Below, piece after piece: positions 46,591-59,962 of a stretch of 64,000 nucleotides of DNA. This stretch comes from Rhizopus arrhizus. Lineage: Eukaryota; Mucoromycota; Mucoromycetes; Mucorales; Rhizopodaceae. The stretch lies in assembly GCA_024220505.1 (NCBI GenBank), contig JAKZZE010000022.1, positions 496,001 through 560,000 of the forward strand. The letters run 5' to 3'. How positions within the stretch are numbered: the first letter of the stretch is position 1; every line of letters begins with the position of its first letter. Below the pieces are notes generated by a model that searched no databases, was not told the DNA's origin, and saw only the letters and a program-made list of their open reading frames with translations. The position numbers were made by a program, and so were the translations under genes.

Positions 46591-47159
46591 TAGAAAAATG
46601 CATAAGGACAATTCAGTCTCAGACACGAATATCGTAATATCCCCCTTTCTTCATAAGTCATCTAGAATAAGTAATGCTAAAAGTAAAGTCTCAAGTAGTG
46701 ATGAAGTTCAAAATGAAAATGTTCATCGTCTGAAAAAACAATTAGCTAACAAGCAAAAGCTTTGTTTTATAAAACTTATCAATGTACTCTTCTGAGACTA
46801 TAAAGACTTTACTGTTTCCTAATATCAACTTCAAAGCTTTATTTGATTACCTTAATTCAAAAAGAAAGCTTACTATTGTGCAATTGGAGCATTATGTAAA
46901 TGTTCATGTCCAAAAATCATGCCGGTCTCTGTTGAACAAACAAAGATAACGCGTGATTTTCTTTTTTTTTTCCGTTGAAACAAAAAAAAAAAAAAAAAGC
47001 TTTCTATTCACTACTTTTGATGATAATATGCTTAAAAACGATGCAATTGTGCTCAAAGCCGATCATAATGATGTTACAAATATATTCATAGAGCGATTAA
47101 GTAAAGTGAATGTGATTATTAGAGAAATAAAGAAATTCAAAGGCTTGCATCTATCATAA
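46591..47159 (+). CDS. Possible small hypothetical protein, gene model unsure
   Basis: Two coding-like pieces: MHKDNSVSDTNIVISPFLHK (from 46591) with ENVHRLKKQLANKQK, and then LFDYLNSKRKLTIVQLEHYV, which after a likely intron (about 46924-46999) joins FLFTTFDDNMLKND and ends KKFKGLHLS at 47159. The second part looks helical and protein-like. I could not find a frame-keeping splice between the two pieces, so they may be two fragments or a decayed gene. No family recognised. Confidence 0.35.
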
Positions 47160-47389
47160 CACATGAGCAAAGGAATATAAAATAGAGAGATACACAAGTG
47201 ATATAAGATTAATCTGGCGTACATATCTCAACTTAATAACAGCCTAAATGTTTAATCTTTTTTTCCTATCTTGAATTTTGTGTATTAAATCAGATTGCAT
47301 TAAAATGTCGAAATCTAATTTAAAAAGCAGCCAATTCAAACTAACACACTTTTTCATTTCGCTTTTACTTTGGTCTCTCATTACTGCGA

Positions 47390-48835
47390 ATGACAAAATC
47401 CTTTATCAACAAACATATAAAACGAGTAGCAGTAATAGGGGCTGGTCCTGGTGGAATAGCTGCTTTAAGGGCTCTTTCTAAAGAAGGAACATTCGACACA
47501 ATTACCGTATATGAAAGAAACGCGCAAATAGGAGGGACTTGGTAAAGCAGAAAAGCAAACACTTTTAATGTGTACCGTTCTAACTTTTATAAAAGGATTT
47601 ACGATTCAAAAGTAGACCCTCCACCAGCTGTTCCTTCGACTGATGCTTTAGAAGCTGACTATACCCTTAAAGTTGACAAACTTTGTTCACCTATTTATGC
47701 TAATTTGCGTACTAATTTACCAAAAGATCTCATGTGTTTTAGAGATGCCCCATTTAGCAAGAGCTTACCTTACTTTCCTTCTCACGAGCAAGTTTTGGAC
47801 TATGTCAAGTCGCTAGCCGTTTCAGAAGGCTTGTTACCGATGATAAAGTTATCAACAAGAGTAGATAAGATAGACCATCAGGATAATAGTTGGAAAATTG
47901 TTTCTACAAATCTAGAAACCGGTGAGCAATTTGAAGATAAGTTTGATGCGGTTGCTGTAGCAAATGGTCATTACAACGTACCTTTTATTCCAAACATACC
48001 CGGTATAGAGCAACTTAATCAAAACAAAAATATTCAAGTTATGCATTCAAGAGACTATCGGACCCCAGATGTATTTAAAGACAAGGTAAGGATATTCGTA
48101 GACAACAAAAAAAATTATAGTTCAACACTAGCTAAAAAAAAAAAGACAATTCTTGTTATTGGCGGTGGCCATTCTGCCCTAGATATTGTAAGAGAGGCTT
48201 CTGGTGCGGCACGCAAGGTATATCAGTGCATCCGAACCCAGACTGAGTTATCTCAACAAGCAGTGGAAAGAAACACCTCGAATGTAGAGCAAATCGGCCT
48301 ATTAAAGGAGTTTGTTCATACTAAAGATACATCCATTATTAAATGTGAAGATGGAAAAAGCTTAAATGATGTAGATATTATCGTGTTTGGAACTGGCTAT
48401 TTATTTAGTTATCCTTTCTTACCATTTCAAAAGGGAAATTTAATTCAGACTGGTCAAAAAGTACATAACCTATTACATTACATGTTTTACAAGCATAATC
48501 CAACTCTGTGTTTTATTGGCTTACCTATGAGAGTCGTACCATTCCCCTTGATGCAACTCCAATCTACAGTTATGGCAAGGTATTGGTGCCATAAAATTCC
48601 TATGCTTCCTTTTGAAGAATCAGCTAAGGGAACCGATGACAAAAAGGATTTTATTATGAGCCTGGAACAAGAATTTCACTATAGTGACATGCTAAGCGCC
48701 TGGTCAGAAGGATGGTTGGACCGACCCTTAGAAGAATGGCAATCAAACGATGCAGTCACTGGCAGATTGTCAGACAAATGGAAATACTTGAGAGAAAATG
48801 CTTTTAAAATAAGAAAAGAACACTTAGGATATTAG
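47390..48835 (+). CDS. Flavin-containing monooxygenase
   Basis: FAD- and NADPH-dependent monooxygenase. Exons 47390-47541, 47596-48085 and 48146-48835 give 1332 nt, 443 residues. FAD site: VAVIGAGPGGIAALRAL (GxGxxG) near residue 12, then IGGTW. The FMO region holds FPSHEQVLDYV and AVANGHYNVPFIPNIPG. NADPH site: ILVIGGGHSALDI. Then FGTGYLFSYPF (the FATGY-like motif) and FIGLPMRVVPFPLMQLQS. The second intron is exactly 60 nt without a stop, so unspliced RNA would add 20 residues just before the NADPH motif. The enzyme may oxidise small N- or S-containing compounds; the substrate is unknown. Confidence 0.9.
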
Positions 48836-50609
48836 ATATTTTATTATTAGTGTGCTATTCACTTGTACATTTCTTACATTGACAAATAAAAGAATGATTT
48901 TTACGCTTTCAGCGACACAGCCACGGAATATTATGTTTTCTCATCTCTTTTGAATATCACATTTTGAGATGAGCTTGACTATAATGTCGTCTCTTATTCT
49001 AATTACATTTACATTGCATGAATAATAAAAAATGGACACCTGGAAGATAGACTATCTTTCGATTCCTATTGCTTTTCATTCTTCTACAGGTCAAAACTTT
49101 GTACTTTTACAAAAATAAGTTGATATAAATATCTTGATGTAAATGTGGCAAAGTAGGAGCTTGCTTATTATGGAACAGTAAACATATATCGATGAACAGC
49201 AAAGCCCAGTGCTATTGAATACTTTTCCGCGATTCAAGAAAGATAGAAATCCTTGTCACAGGCACGGACGGTTGGTGATTGATTTAGGTGATTAGAATAA
49301 GTACCAAAGTGACTTGCAAAGTAAAATTAATGTGATTTTAATAATAAACAAGCTATAAAACTAGATCAGGTCTTACTTTTTCTCGTATAAAAAAGATACA
49401 ACTATCTGCTGTATAAACCTATCTACCCATGACATTCGTTTCTTACAGTGGTCAAGAAGTGATTTGATACAAGGTTGTTGAGCAAAATCAATGATTTTTT
49501 TTTTCATGAAAATGCATTCTTTTGGCTTCTCATCTGTCACTGTCTTTTTTTTTTTTCTTGCACAAGGAAAAAGGAATAATAAAATGTATGTATCTGGAGT
49601 CTAATCCTAAGAGACGATGATTGCCTATGGATTAGACAAGTGGATGGTTGTTCTTTTAGTATATCTTGTGTAGAAATGTAATCTCGGCCTCAGCAAGGTA
49701 GTACAGCTCTTTGAAGCATGTATAATGCAGTAATATAAAAAAAAGAATAGCTAAAAAAGTAAAGGTTCATAGAGATTCATGAAAACAGCTCAAAGAAAAA
49801 TCCATCTGATGATTTTTCCAAGTCTTCCCTTTAATTCAGATAGTCGATTAAGCCAGGATCAAAATAATTCTTGAAACAACTTAAAACTTGTCGAATCAGA
49901 CTATTCTCATGTGCTAATTATATTTTAATATGATTGGAAATTGAAGCAACTTTAAAGAATGTCAATTAACAATTTTTACTGAGCTAAGTGGATGTAGAAG
50001 AAAAAAAAAAAAAGGCGAGGCGTAGAAAGGTTATACTTTTTACTCTTCAGTACGATAAAGTAGTAAAAAATGAAATACGCACAGCTTCTGTAAAAAAAAA
50101 AGAAAAAGAAAAAAAGCCCAATTTCTTATGTTGGTTAAAAAAAGATTTGGTAGTAAAAATAAACTATGCTATTTTAATGAGAAACGCTTCTATCATTTAT
50201 GAAAGAATGTCCATCACAATTGCACTTATATTTTGCTCATTGTTTAATTGCATGTAGTGACACGATTAGTAGGTACATTAATACCCTTTTTTTAAGTTTT
50301 AAACAGGAAATAAACAAGCATTAGTTTAAGCGTTTAATAGCAAAGATGTCATGTAAAAATACCTGATATAAATTCAAGAATCACCATCTTATATCATCAA
50401 GTACTCTTTATTTTTATTTCTCCGAGAGGAGAAACCTAAATTAAGATGCTTGCATTTAAATAGGGCTCTAAGAAAAGAAGAGTAGAGAAACATTTTAGTC
50501 TCTTTTTAATTCATATTCTAAAAAAACAGTAAGGAAAAAAAATATAAAAAGCCTTCTTACTTTTTTAATTTTCTTACTGGTTTATCAATAGGACAAAACA
50601 TAAAATAAA
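48836..50609. other. 1.8 kb intergenic region with no supported gene
   Basis: A lysine-rich open frame at 49988-50257 arises from A-runs and has no family-like content. Homopolymer runs of T (49496-49505, 49546-49556) occur. I see no RNA gene. Confidence 0.5.
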
Positions 50610-51721
50610 ATGTTGCTTATAACGGGTGCTGATCAGTGGATGGGACACGTAGTAACATCTCACCTTGCTAAGTTTGAACATCTTCGTCCACAACTTCGAG
50701 TGCTGTGCGAAACAAAAACAAGATGCCACGGGTTTGCCAAAGTAGGTATCGATGTACACCAAATTGATTATAACCACCCCAATCATATATCCATGGCATT
50801 GCGCGGTGTAGACCATCTTGTGCTAGCTATTGGAAATGAGGCTAACCGTACAGACTATGCTAAGCATATATGTTCGGCTGCTTCCTATTCTGGTGTGAAG
50901 AGTATTATATGTATATCTCATGTTGGTGCTGTATCTAGTAGTCATGCATCTCTGCAAGAATACCATGAAATTGAACAGGAAGTTATAAGGTCCTCTTGTC
51001 AGTATACAATCCTAAGGTAAAAATTATGTATCCTTTTATAAATAAAAAAACGCTAATTTGATTTAGATTGGACTTTGTACAGCAATACTTTCATTTATGG
51101 GCAACCAATGCAGAAAAGACTAGGAAGTTCATGTTGCCCTTAGCAGAAGATGTTGATATTTGTCCAATTGATATTTCTGATGTTTGTCAAGTGATTGAAG
51201 CAATAGTGTTGAATAGTGAAAAACAATTAATGGAGCAAATGGATCAATGCCATGATGGTCAGGTATATACACTGTCCGGACCCGAATCCCTCAACGGAAA
51301 ACAGATAGCAAAGATGATGGCCGATGCTACAGGTTATCAAAACTATAAATTTCATCAAGCACGCGCCATGGATGTATCTTACTATCTAGAAAACCTGGGT
51401 ATGGATATCTGGTTTGATGCACGCCTAAAACAAGAAATGGCCAAAACTTATCAAGAAACCTTTAAAGAAGAGAACTACAGACGAAGAGCTTATGATATTC
51501 CCTCAAGTAAATACAGGCTTTTTGGCTTAATCAAAAGTACTAAACATGTCTATTTCTTTGTAGCTAAACAAGTCCAAACCATGATTGACTATTTTGACTG
51601 GGTTCAAAAGACGTCGAGTAGTGTCTGTGTTCCTCATGCAGCAATGATTACAAATATCCCTTGTAAACCAATTCAATCCTTTTTTATCGAAAATGCCAAT
51701 ACTTTTAAGCCAAGAGTATAA
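50610..51721 (+). CDS. NmrA-like / atypical short-chain NAD(P)-binding protein
   Basis: Exons 50610-51016 and 51067-51721, 1062 nt, 353 residues. The N-terminus MLLITGADQWMGHVVTSHLA corresponds to the TGxxGxxG-type dinucleotide loop (here TGADQWMG, so one Gly differs). Then GVDHLVLAIGNEANRTDYAK and GVKSIICISHVGA, EIEQEVIRSSCQYTILR and DVDICPIDISDVCQVI, as in NmrA-like and isoflavone-reductase-like proteins. These bind NAD(P) as sensors or reductases. The C-terminal 100 residues are not family-typical. No catalytic Tyr-x-x-x-Lys is obvious. Confidence 0.78.
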
Positions 51722-52179
51722 GAATGGTGTCCTCTTTCTTTTTCCTTTCTTTTTTTTTTCCTCATTTCTTTCGATTTTCTTCCCCTTTCATTGATAATAA
51801 AATATCTTTTTGTAAAACATTTCATTTGATACTCTTGTAAGCATAGGAAATAACTTATAGTCAATTGTTTATGTAAATTTATGGTTCTGAGTTGTTTTAT
51901 ATGAAAGTACGAAAACATTATTCTGAGAAAGAAAATACCCTTTGAACCGGATATAGACAAGGCTGTCTCCAGTTATTGATTATAGCAGCTTAACTATAAA
52001 ACATACCTACCTGCACTGTTTGGTTACTTGATGCGTTTTCCAAGATACTGAAAAAAAAAAAATCAGTGTATTCCAGTCTATTTTGGTAGTTGGTGTTTGC
52101 ATTCACAATGTGAGCCAATCAAAAATGATCCTTGTCACTGCTTTCCTCTTCTGCTGCTTTTTTTTCTGCTCTATTTTTT
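51722..52179. other. Intergenic region upstream of WDR82 homologue
   Basis: About 460 nt, T-rich near 51740-51790, an A-run at 52050-52060. No gene seen. Confidence 0.45.
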
Positions 52180-53486
52180 ATGACATCAGGCAAACTTGAA
52201 CTCACAAGGGAATTACTTGGTACTTTAAAAACTTCGAAACTATATGAAGAATATAACGGACCAATATCCTCCATCTCGTTCAGTGATGAAGGTGATGTTT
52301 GCTTGACTACTGCCCAAGACGATAGTTTAAAAATGTACAATTGTATAGAAGGAATGTAAGTACCAAATTGGGCAAATTTATATGTATATACGTATATATT
52401 TTAAACTTGCATCTACTCAAAGATTACAAAACACATTGTTTTCAAAGAAATATGGTGCCACTTTGGCAAGATATACGCATCATAGAAATAACGTGATTTA
52501 TGCATCGACAAAAGAAGATGGTAGGAGAATCAACCAAAGCTTTATTTTCCCGTGTACTTGAATATAAAATAGATACGCTGAGATACCTTTCACTGTACGA
52601 CAATAAATACATTCGCTATTTTCGTGGACATAAGAAAAGGTATGTTCAAGAATATATTAAGAACACATGTATCGTGACTTTGACCCTCGATTAAGAGTGA
52701 CTGCAGTAGAAATGTCACCTATTGATGAAAGCTTTTTGACCTCTTCTTTGGATGAAACTGTTCGTTTATGGGATTTGCGTTCTTCAACTGGGCAGGTAAG
52801 CTTGGGAGGAAATATGCTTTTTTATAACACATACTCATGGGAAAAAAAAACAGGGAGTTATACACGCACAAGGGAAAACTTTAGCAGCATTTGATCCTCA
52901 AGGTTTAGTATTTGCTGTAGGAATAAATTGTAATACAGTATGTATGTATGATTGTAGAGAATATGCAAGAGGTCCCTTTGCTACTTGGAAGGTGGAAGAT
53001 TCATTTTATTCTCGCGAAAATTTACCAGAATGGTCAAGTTTAAAGTTTACACCTGATGGAAAGTACTTGATTATTACTACTGTCGGTAGTATTATCTATG
53101 TCTTGGATTCATACACTGGTAACTTGTTACAACGTTTAGTTGGACATAGTGGGCCAGATAATACACTGTTATCTTGTGGAGAAGAGGTTTCCGTTTCACC
53201 AGATGCAAGATTTGTCATGGCAGGTGGGAAAGACTCTTATCTAAGGTTTTGGGACCTTTATCAAAGAGATGAGATAAATTGTTCCCCGTTCATTACTTTA
53301 TCTACACCACATAAAAAGGGCATTCATGTAGCCTCATTTGCTCCCTCACACGCTGTGATCGTTACTGGTGGCAGTGAGCTGGTAATAGAAAAAAAGGAAA
53401 TTAAAATGATCTGTAAACTTATGATTAAACGCGTTAGGCTATGTGGCTGCCTGGAGCTCAAGCACAACCCCAACAACAGCTATAGT
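52180..53486 (+). CDS. SWD2: WD40 protein of the WDR82/Swd2 family
   Basis: Swd2/WDR82 is a subunit of the COMPASS H3K4 methyltransferase and of RNA 3'-end processing complexes. The start [20 protein letters not shown] is followed by [20 protein letters not shown], then exons with [68 protein letters not shown], the [20 protein letters not shown] block, [39 protein letters not shown] and [20 protein letters not shown]. The last intron (about 53382-53443) joins to [15 protein letters not shown], stop at 53486. The FRGH and NxVxxxS pattern matches Swd2 rather than other WD40 proteins. About five short introns. Confidence 0.88.
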
Positions 53487-53612
53487 AAAAAATTAAGCGG
53501 AGATTTAGAGCATTAATGTAAAATAATGTCCATCTTTTTTTTTTTGTATATAAATCCTGTCTTTTTCTATTTTTTTTTTTTTCTTTCTTTAATAAAGCAC
53601 AAACTTAAACAA

Positions 53613-56600
53613 ATGACGATATCAAAGAAACTCACTATTTGTATTGACCGAGGAGGCACCTTTACTGATTGTATTGGTTTTTTGGGCAAAGCAGGGGATG
53701 ATGATTATAAAGAATATGTGGTGAAGTTATTATCAGAAGACCCTTCAAATTATAAAGATGCTCCAACAGAAGGTATAAGAAGAATTGTCGAATTAGCTAC
53801 GGGTGAAAAGCATCCTCGATCAGAGCCAGTGCCTACCAAACATATTGGTAACTTTATATAAGCTTTGTTTTATATTATCCACTTTATAAACACCTTGATA
53901 TCTAGAAAGTGTTCGCATGGGAACTACAGTCGCAACCAACGCACTGCTGGAAAGAAAGGGTGAGAAAAGCGCGTTGTTAATCACAAAAGGCTTCAAGGAC
54001 CTTTTGACTATCGGTAACCAATCTAGACCTAAAATCTTTGACCTTTCTATCAGTAAGCCAGATGTGCTTTATGACAAAGTGATTGAAATTGATGAACGGT
54101 AAAGTTAAAATAGAAAATTTGTATATCAGCTCGAACTTATTTCAATTTCTTTTTTCCCACAGTATTGTATTACTAAATTCTGCTGCGTCTGAAGTGCAAA
54201 TAACACCCTCTCAAAAAGATGACTATATCAAAAAAGGTATTTCTGGGGAATGGGTAAAGATAGTTCAAACACCAAGTGAGTATTTCAATAAAGGACATAA
54301 AAGGGCTTGAATTAAACTTTTTATATTTTAGACTTGGATCAAGTCAAGACACAACTTCAAGAATTATTTGATAGTGGATATCGAAGCATATCCATTTGTC
54401 TTATGCACGCATATACCTTCCCAGAACATGAAAGACAGATCGGTAACTTGGCTGAATCTATTGGATTCTCTCACGTTTCACTTTCCAGTCAAGTGATGCC
54501 AATGATAAAGATCGTGCCCCGAGGAACCTCTGCCTCAGCCGATGCATACCTTACGCCATGTATTCAAAAATATATTAAAGGGTTCACGAGTGGTTTCGAT
54601 GATGGGTTTGAAAAAGGCACAACTCAGTTACAATTCATGCAAAGTGATGGAGGGTTGGTACCCGTCAGCCACTTTTCAGGCTTCAAGGCTATCCTATCTG
54701 GTCCTGCTGGTGGTGTGGTAGGCTATGCTTTGACAACGTACAACAAAGTGCCTGTCATTGGGTTTGACATGGGCGGCACAAGTACTGATGTCTCTCGTTT
54801 TGATGGTCATTTTGAACACGTATTTGAAACGACGACAGCTGGTGTCACAATCCAAGCTCCTCAGTTGGATATCAACACAGTCGCTGCTGGTGGTGGATCC
54901 ATGCTGTTCTTTAAGAATGGTATGTTTGTTGTGGGTCCTGAGGTAAGAAAAAAAAATCGCGTGCGGGAAAGGAATTAAACTTGGATTCTTTACAGAGTGC
55001 AGGTGCTCACCCTGGACCTGCTTGTTATAGGTAAAATCTAGAAAGAACATAGCACTCCTTTCCTCACTCTAATTTTGTATTTTTACTCTACAGGAAAGGC
55101 GGACCTTTGGCTGTCTCAGATGCCAATCTATTCTTAGGCCGTTTGTTACCTGAATATTTCCCAAAGATATTTGGTCCTAATGAAGATCAATCATTGGATA
55201 GAGCCATTGTTGAAGAAAAGTTCAAAGAATTAGCGAAAACAATCAATGAGTCTACTGGAGAAAGCAAATCCCTTGATGAGGTAGTCTATGGATTCATCAA
55301 AGTAGCTAATGAAACAATGTGTAGACCTATTCGTGCATTAACAGAGGCTAAAGGACATGATACTAGCCATCATATACTGGCAGTTTTTGGTGGTGCGGGT
55401 GGGCAACATGCTTGTGGTATTGCTCGTAATTTGGGTATCAGTAAAATCGTCATGTACCGACATAGCTCTATTCTATCGGCCTTTGGTCTTGCTCTTGCTG
55501 ATGTTGTTTATGAAGTACAAGAACCATGTGCCGAAATACTTAACAAAGAAACCTTGCCTCAAATGCAAAAACGTATCTATGATCTGAAGAAGGCTTGTAA
55601 AGGCGAGCTTTACAAACAAGGTTTCGATGATCAAGATGTAACCACTGAGGTCTATTTGAACCTTCGTTTTGATGGAACAGATTGCGCACTGATGACTATG
55701 CAATCCTCTGAAACTGATTGGAATTTCGAAGAGGCTTTCTGTAAACTTTATGCTCAAGAATTTGGCTTCTTACTTAAAAATCGTGATATTATCATTGATG
55801 ATGTTCGCGTTCGTGGTATTGGAAAGACGATTCAGAGCAAGGACCTTACCCCAGATCAAGAGATTGAGAGATTAAAGACAGCAAATGAAATTAAATCTGC
55901 AGCTGATAGCGTTCAACCAGATAGTCATACTTCGGTTTATTTTGAGCAAGGTGGAAGGGATGATCATGTTCCTGTCTATCGTCTTGGTCAGTTGGCGCCT
56001 GGGTTACTTGTGGACGGTCCTGCGATTATTATTGATGCTACATCCACTGTAGTCATCGAGCCTTCCTGTTCGGCTTTAATCACATCAGGGCACATTATTA
56101 TCACAGTAGGTAAAGGAGAAAAGAAGAAGGTAACGACTGAAATGGAACCTATTCAACTCTCTATTTTCTCTCACCGTTTTATGAGCATTGCTGAACAAAT
56201 GGGCCGTACTTTGCAAAAAACGGCTGTATCAACAAATATCAAAGAGAGACTTGGTAAGGAAAAGGCTTCTATAATGGCAAACAATGGTTGTTAAAGATTA
56301 TGTAGATTTTTCCTGTGCATTATTCGGTGCTGATGGTGGTCTGGTTGCAAATGCTCCTCATATTCCTGTACATTTAGGCTCATTAAGTCATGCAGTCATA
56401 TACCAGTTAAATTATTACAAAGGAAACCTTTTTGAAGGCGATGTTATTATGACAAATCATCCTTCAGCTGGTGGTTCCCATTTACCTGGTAAATCAACAT
56501 AAAAAAGAAAAAAGCATGTATTGATACTAACATTTTTTTTTGAACTAGATATTACAATTATTACTCCTGTTTTCAATAAAGGCGAAATTGTGTTCTTTGT

Positions 56601-57916
56601 AGCTTCAAGAGGACATCATGCAGATATTGGTGGTATCTCACCTGGTTCAATGCCTCCTCATTCAAAAGAATTATATCAAGAAGGTGCTGCTATCAAATCT
56701 TTCAAAATTGTTTCCAAAGGCCATTTTGATCAAAAGGGACTTGAAGACCATCTGTGTACTATCCCCGCTTCTTATCCAGGATGCTCTGGGTCAAGAGCAT
56801 TCAGAGATAACATGTCAGGTATATATACAAGAAAGATAACATCAGATCGTACACTGACAATTTATATAAACAGACTTAAAAGCGCAAATAGCTGCTAATC
56901 AAAAAGGTATTGGGTTAGTCAAGGCATTGATTGAAGAATACTCTATTGAAGTTGTACAGGCTTATATGATGCATATTCGTCGTAATGCTTCAGATGCTGT
57001 CAAGAACTTGTTAAAACAAATTGCTTACAATCGCTCACACAATGAATTGGTTGCAACGGACTACATGGATGATGGAACACCTATTCACTTAAGAGTAACT
57101 ATTGATGCTAAAAAGGGTACTGCTTTATTCGATTTTGAAGGCACTGGTCCAGAAGTTTATGGAAATACAAACGCTCCGGAAAGTGTTTGCCATTCGGCCA
57201 TTATTTATTCTATTCGGTGCCTCGTCAATCAAGACATCCCACTCAACTCGGGCTGTCTGGAACCCATCACAATCAAAATTCCTCCAAGATCCATCTTGAG
57301 TCCATCAGAAAAAAGCGCCGTGGTTGGCGGCAATGTGGTCACTAGTCAGCGATTGGTGGATGTTGTACTTAGAGCATTTGAAGCATGCGCAGCCAGTCAA
57401 GGTTGCTGCAACAACTTGACGTTTGGTAAAGGTGGCAAAGACGAAGAGTCGGGTAAAGTGCGTGCTGGTTGGGGATATTATGAAACAATCGCTGGTGGTA
57501 GTGGAGCAGGTCCCTCCTGGCATGGACAGAGTGGTGTCCATACGCACATGACAAATACTCGCATTACAGACCCTGAAATTCTTGAACGTCGTTATCCTGT
57601 TATCCTTCATACCTTTGGTATCCGTCCTAATTCGGGTGGTGATGGCGAATATCGCGGTGGAGATGGTGTGATTCGTGAAATTGAGTTTTTAGAAGATGAC
57701 ATTCAGGTATCGATTCTATCTGAGCGACGTGTGTTTAGACCTTATGGCATGAAAGGTGGCGAGGATGCCGAAAAGGGTCTTAACTTATGGGTGCGTAGTG
57801 AAGAAAATAAGATTATACGAACTTTGAACCTAACAGGCAAGAACTCTGCATTATTTAAACGCGGTGACCGTATTATTATTCAAACCCCTGGAGGAGGAGG
57901 CTACGGTAAAAAGTAA
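53613..57916 (+). CDS. OXP1: 5-oxoprolinase (ATP-hydrolysing), fused HyuA-HyuB type
   Basis: Cytosolic enzyme of the gamma-glutamyl cycle that opens 5-oxoproline to glutamate using ATP. Start [20 protein letters not shown]. The N-terminal half is hydantoinase A-like ([106 protein letters not shown]). The C-terminal half is hydantoinase B-like ([31 protein letters not shown], [49 protein letters not shown]). About 10 short introns. One near 56253-56305 removes an apparent frameshift and rebuilds [11 protein letters not shown]. Roughly 1,280 residues, normal for the family. Frame looks intact. Confidence 0.93.
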
Positions 57917-58005
57917 AATAAAGTAAACTAGTCTCCACCACTGTTTTTTTTTTTTATGTATAATCAAAATAATAAATGTTTGTTTTCTGAATAATTCTAA
58001 ATTCT

Positions 58006-59429
58006 TTAATCAAGAGGAACCCAATCTCTTGGATTTTTTAAGACTTCTTGTAAATCCTCTTCTTTTGATCCTGGCTCTGGTTCCCTCATATATTCCCATC
58101 GAGAAGTAAGAGGTAAAGACATCAAGATGGCTTCAATACGAGCACCAGGCGTTTGAAGACCAAACTTTGTGCCTCTATCCCAAACGAGGTTGAATTCGAC
58201 ATAGCGACCACGACGAATTTGTTGCCACTCCTTCATTTCTGGTGTATATTTCATGTTCATTCTCTTTTTCATGATGGGAATATAAGAAGCTGTGAATCGA
58301 TTACCCATCTCCTTGACAAAGTTGAATAATTCATCTGCTGGCTTGTCGTCCAAATCGTCGAAAAAGACACCACCTACACCACGGGCTTCTCCACGATGTT
58401 TGATAAAGAAGTACTTATCACACCACTGCTTGAATTGGCTATAATACTTCTTGTCAAACTTGTCACAACCATCTTTAAGTACTTGGTGAAAATGAATGGC
58501 ATCTTCTTCATAAAGATAGGAAGGGGTCAAATCAGATCCTCCACCAAACCACCACATCTTGGGTGTACCATCAGGGTTCTCGATTTCAAAATAACGATAG
58601 TTCAAGTGCACCGTGGGTGCATTGGGGTTGTGTGGATGGATGACAAGCGAGATACCTGCGGCAAAGAAGGGTACAGGCCCATCTGCAGAGATATCCTTTC
58701 CACGGTCATGTCTCATTTGTTCAACAGCAGCTTTGGGTAGTTGGCCGTAAACGATAGATATACCCACGCCGGCTTTTTCAAACACATTACCATCTTGAAG
58801 AACGCAGGTAATACCTTCTCCTCCTTCAGGTCGCTCCCAAGCAGTTCTTGTAAATTGCTTTCCATCCAATTGTTCAATCTCTGAGACAATACGGTTTTGA
58901 AGCCCTTTGATGAAAGCTTCCATACGAAGACGCATAGGGTCACTATCCGTAATGGGTCCTTCTGCTCTCTTTTTTACCAAAGAAAAATCTATTATGAGTT
59001 TTTTCTGTAATAAATTCCCTTCCTGAACTTACACGTTGTTTATCATCAGCTACAGCATCACAATAAGCCTTTTTGAGATGTTAGTGACATTATGGAATTT
59101 GGAGTGAATTCATTACTTGTTTTGATCCCCAGATACCGAAGCCAAGAGTAGCCATAGTTGCAATGGCTGCTTTATTTCTCCAACTGCTGTTGGCAGCAGC
59201 TGCTCTAGCAGTTGCATAAAATCGTTGTTCATTGTTTCTATGATCTAGAAGGTTTAAAAAAAAGTGGTGTTTTCAAGACGTGACATACAAGAATATAGAT
59301 GTTCTAAGAGAACGAGCTGAATGAACTTTTTTAAATAAAGAATTGGAAATATCAGATATCAATATAGAATAATTAAAGGTGTCTGTTCTAACCTATTCTT
59401 CTACTGTTACAAATACTACTTCTAAGCAT
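58006..59429 (-). CDS. HEM13: Coproporphyrinogen-III oxidase (oxygen-dependent)
   Basis: Heme pathway enzyme converting coproporphyrinogen III to protoporphyrinogen IX with O2. The main exon 58980-58006 has FTRTAWERPEGGEGITCVLQ, VFEKAGVGISIVYG, FFAAGISLVIHPHNPNAPTV, MWWFGGGSDLTPSYLYEED, FIKHRGEARGVGGVFFDDLD, RRGRYVEFNLVWDRGTKFGL and SRWEYMREPEPGS, all family signatures. Upstream exons give MLRSSICNSRRIDHRNNEQR plus FYATARAAAANSSW, an Arg- and Ser-rich, acid-poor leader that looks like a mitochondrial presequence, followed by a hydrophobic AAIATMATLGFGIW and AYCDAVADDKQR. The first intron (59392-59245, 148 nt) is longer than most. In yeast the enzyme is cytosolic, so the leader is of note. Confidence 0.93.
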
Positions 59430-59962
59430 GCTGTTGTAAAGAGGGGAAGCACAACCCCCCGGGATTAAAAAATATTCTTAGAGTAAACTCAGAAATGAGG
59501 GTTTTTCGGGTGATATTGAACATAAAAATTCTGATACTATGGAGTTTAAATATATCCATCCTCCACAAACTCTCAAAATTGTTTCACAAAGTAAACCCAA
59601 TATATATCCACAATTCATTTCCTTGCAAAATTCTTATCTAAAGCCAAAGAAACCTTACAAGCAAATACTGTTTGCAATTTAGTACATTTAATCCTGAGGA
59701 GATTTTTTCAGAAATGAAAGTAGAAATAGCAAAGCAGTAGTCCATTTATAATTTTAGTTAAAAGAATAGAAATAATTTTTTCCAAAAGCATTGCTTGATA
59801 TAGTGCTGCTTCATTAATGTATTTTTTTATGTACTTAAAATATTTAAATCATATTTTAAAAGGATCAAGTTTTTTAAAAAAGATGATTTCTTTAATTAGC
59901 CAAAGACAAAGCATGATGCGTATGTGTACAATATGCAAGCAATAACAGCTGCAGTAATGAAC
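59430..59962. other. Intergenic region between HEM13 and eL15
   Basis: About 530 nt. Contains the HEM13 promoter and eL15 3' end. No gene or repeat recognised. Confidence 0.5.

Noticed and set aside
49988..50257. Lys-rich 89-residue frame
   Set aside because: Made by A-runs, with no domain, no neighbours in frame and no gene context.
56240..56300. Frameshift in 5-oxoprolinase
   Set aside because: A GT-AG intron at this place rebuilds the conserved [11 protein letters not shown] block, so the gene is not broken.
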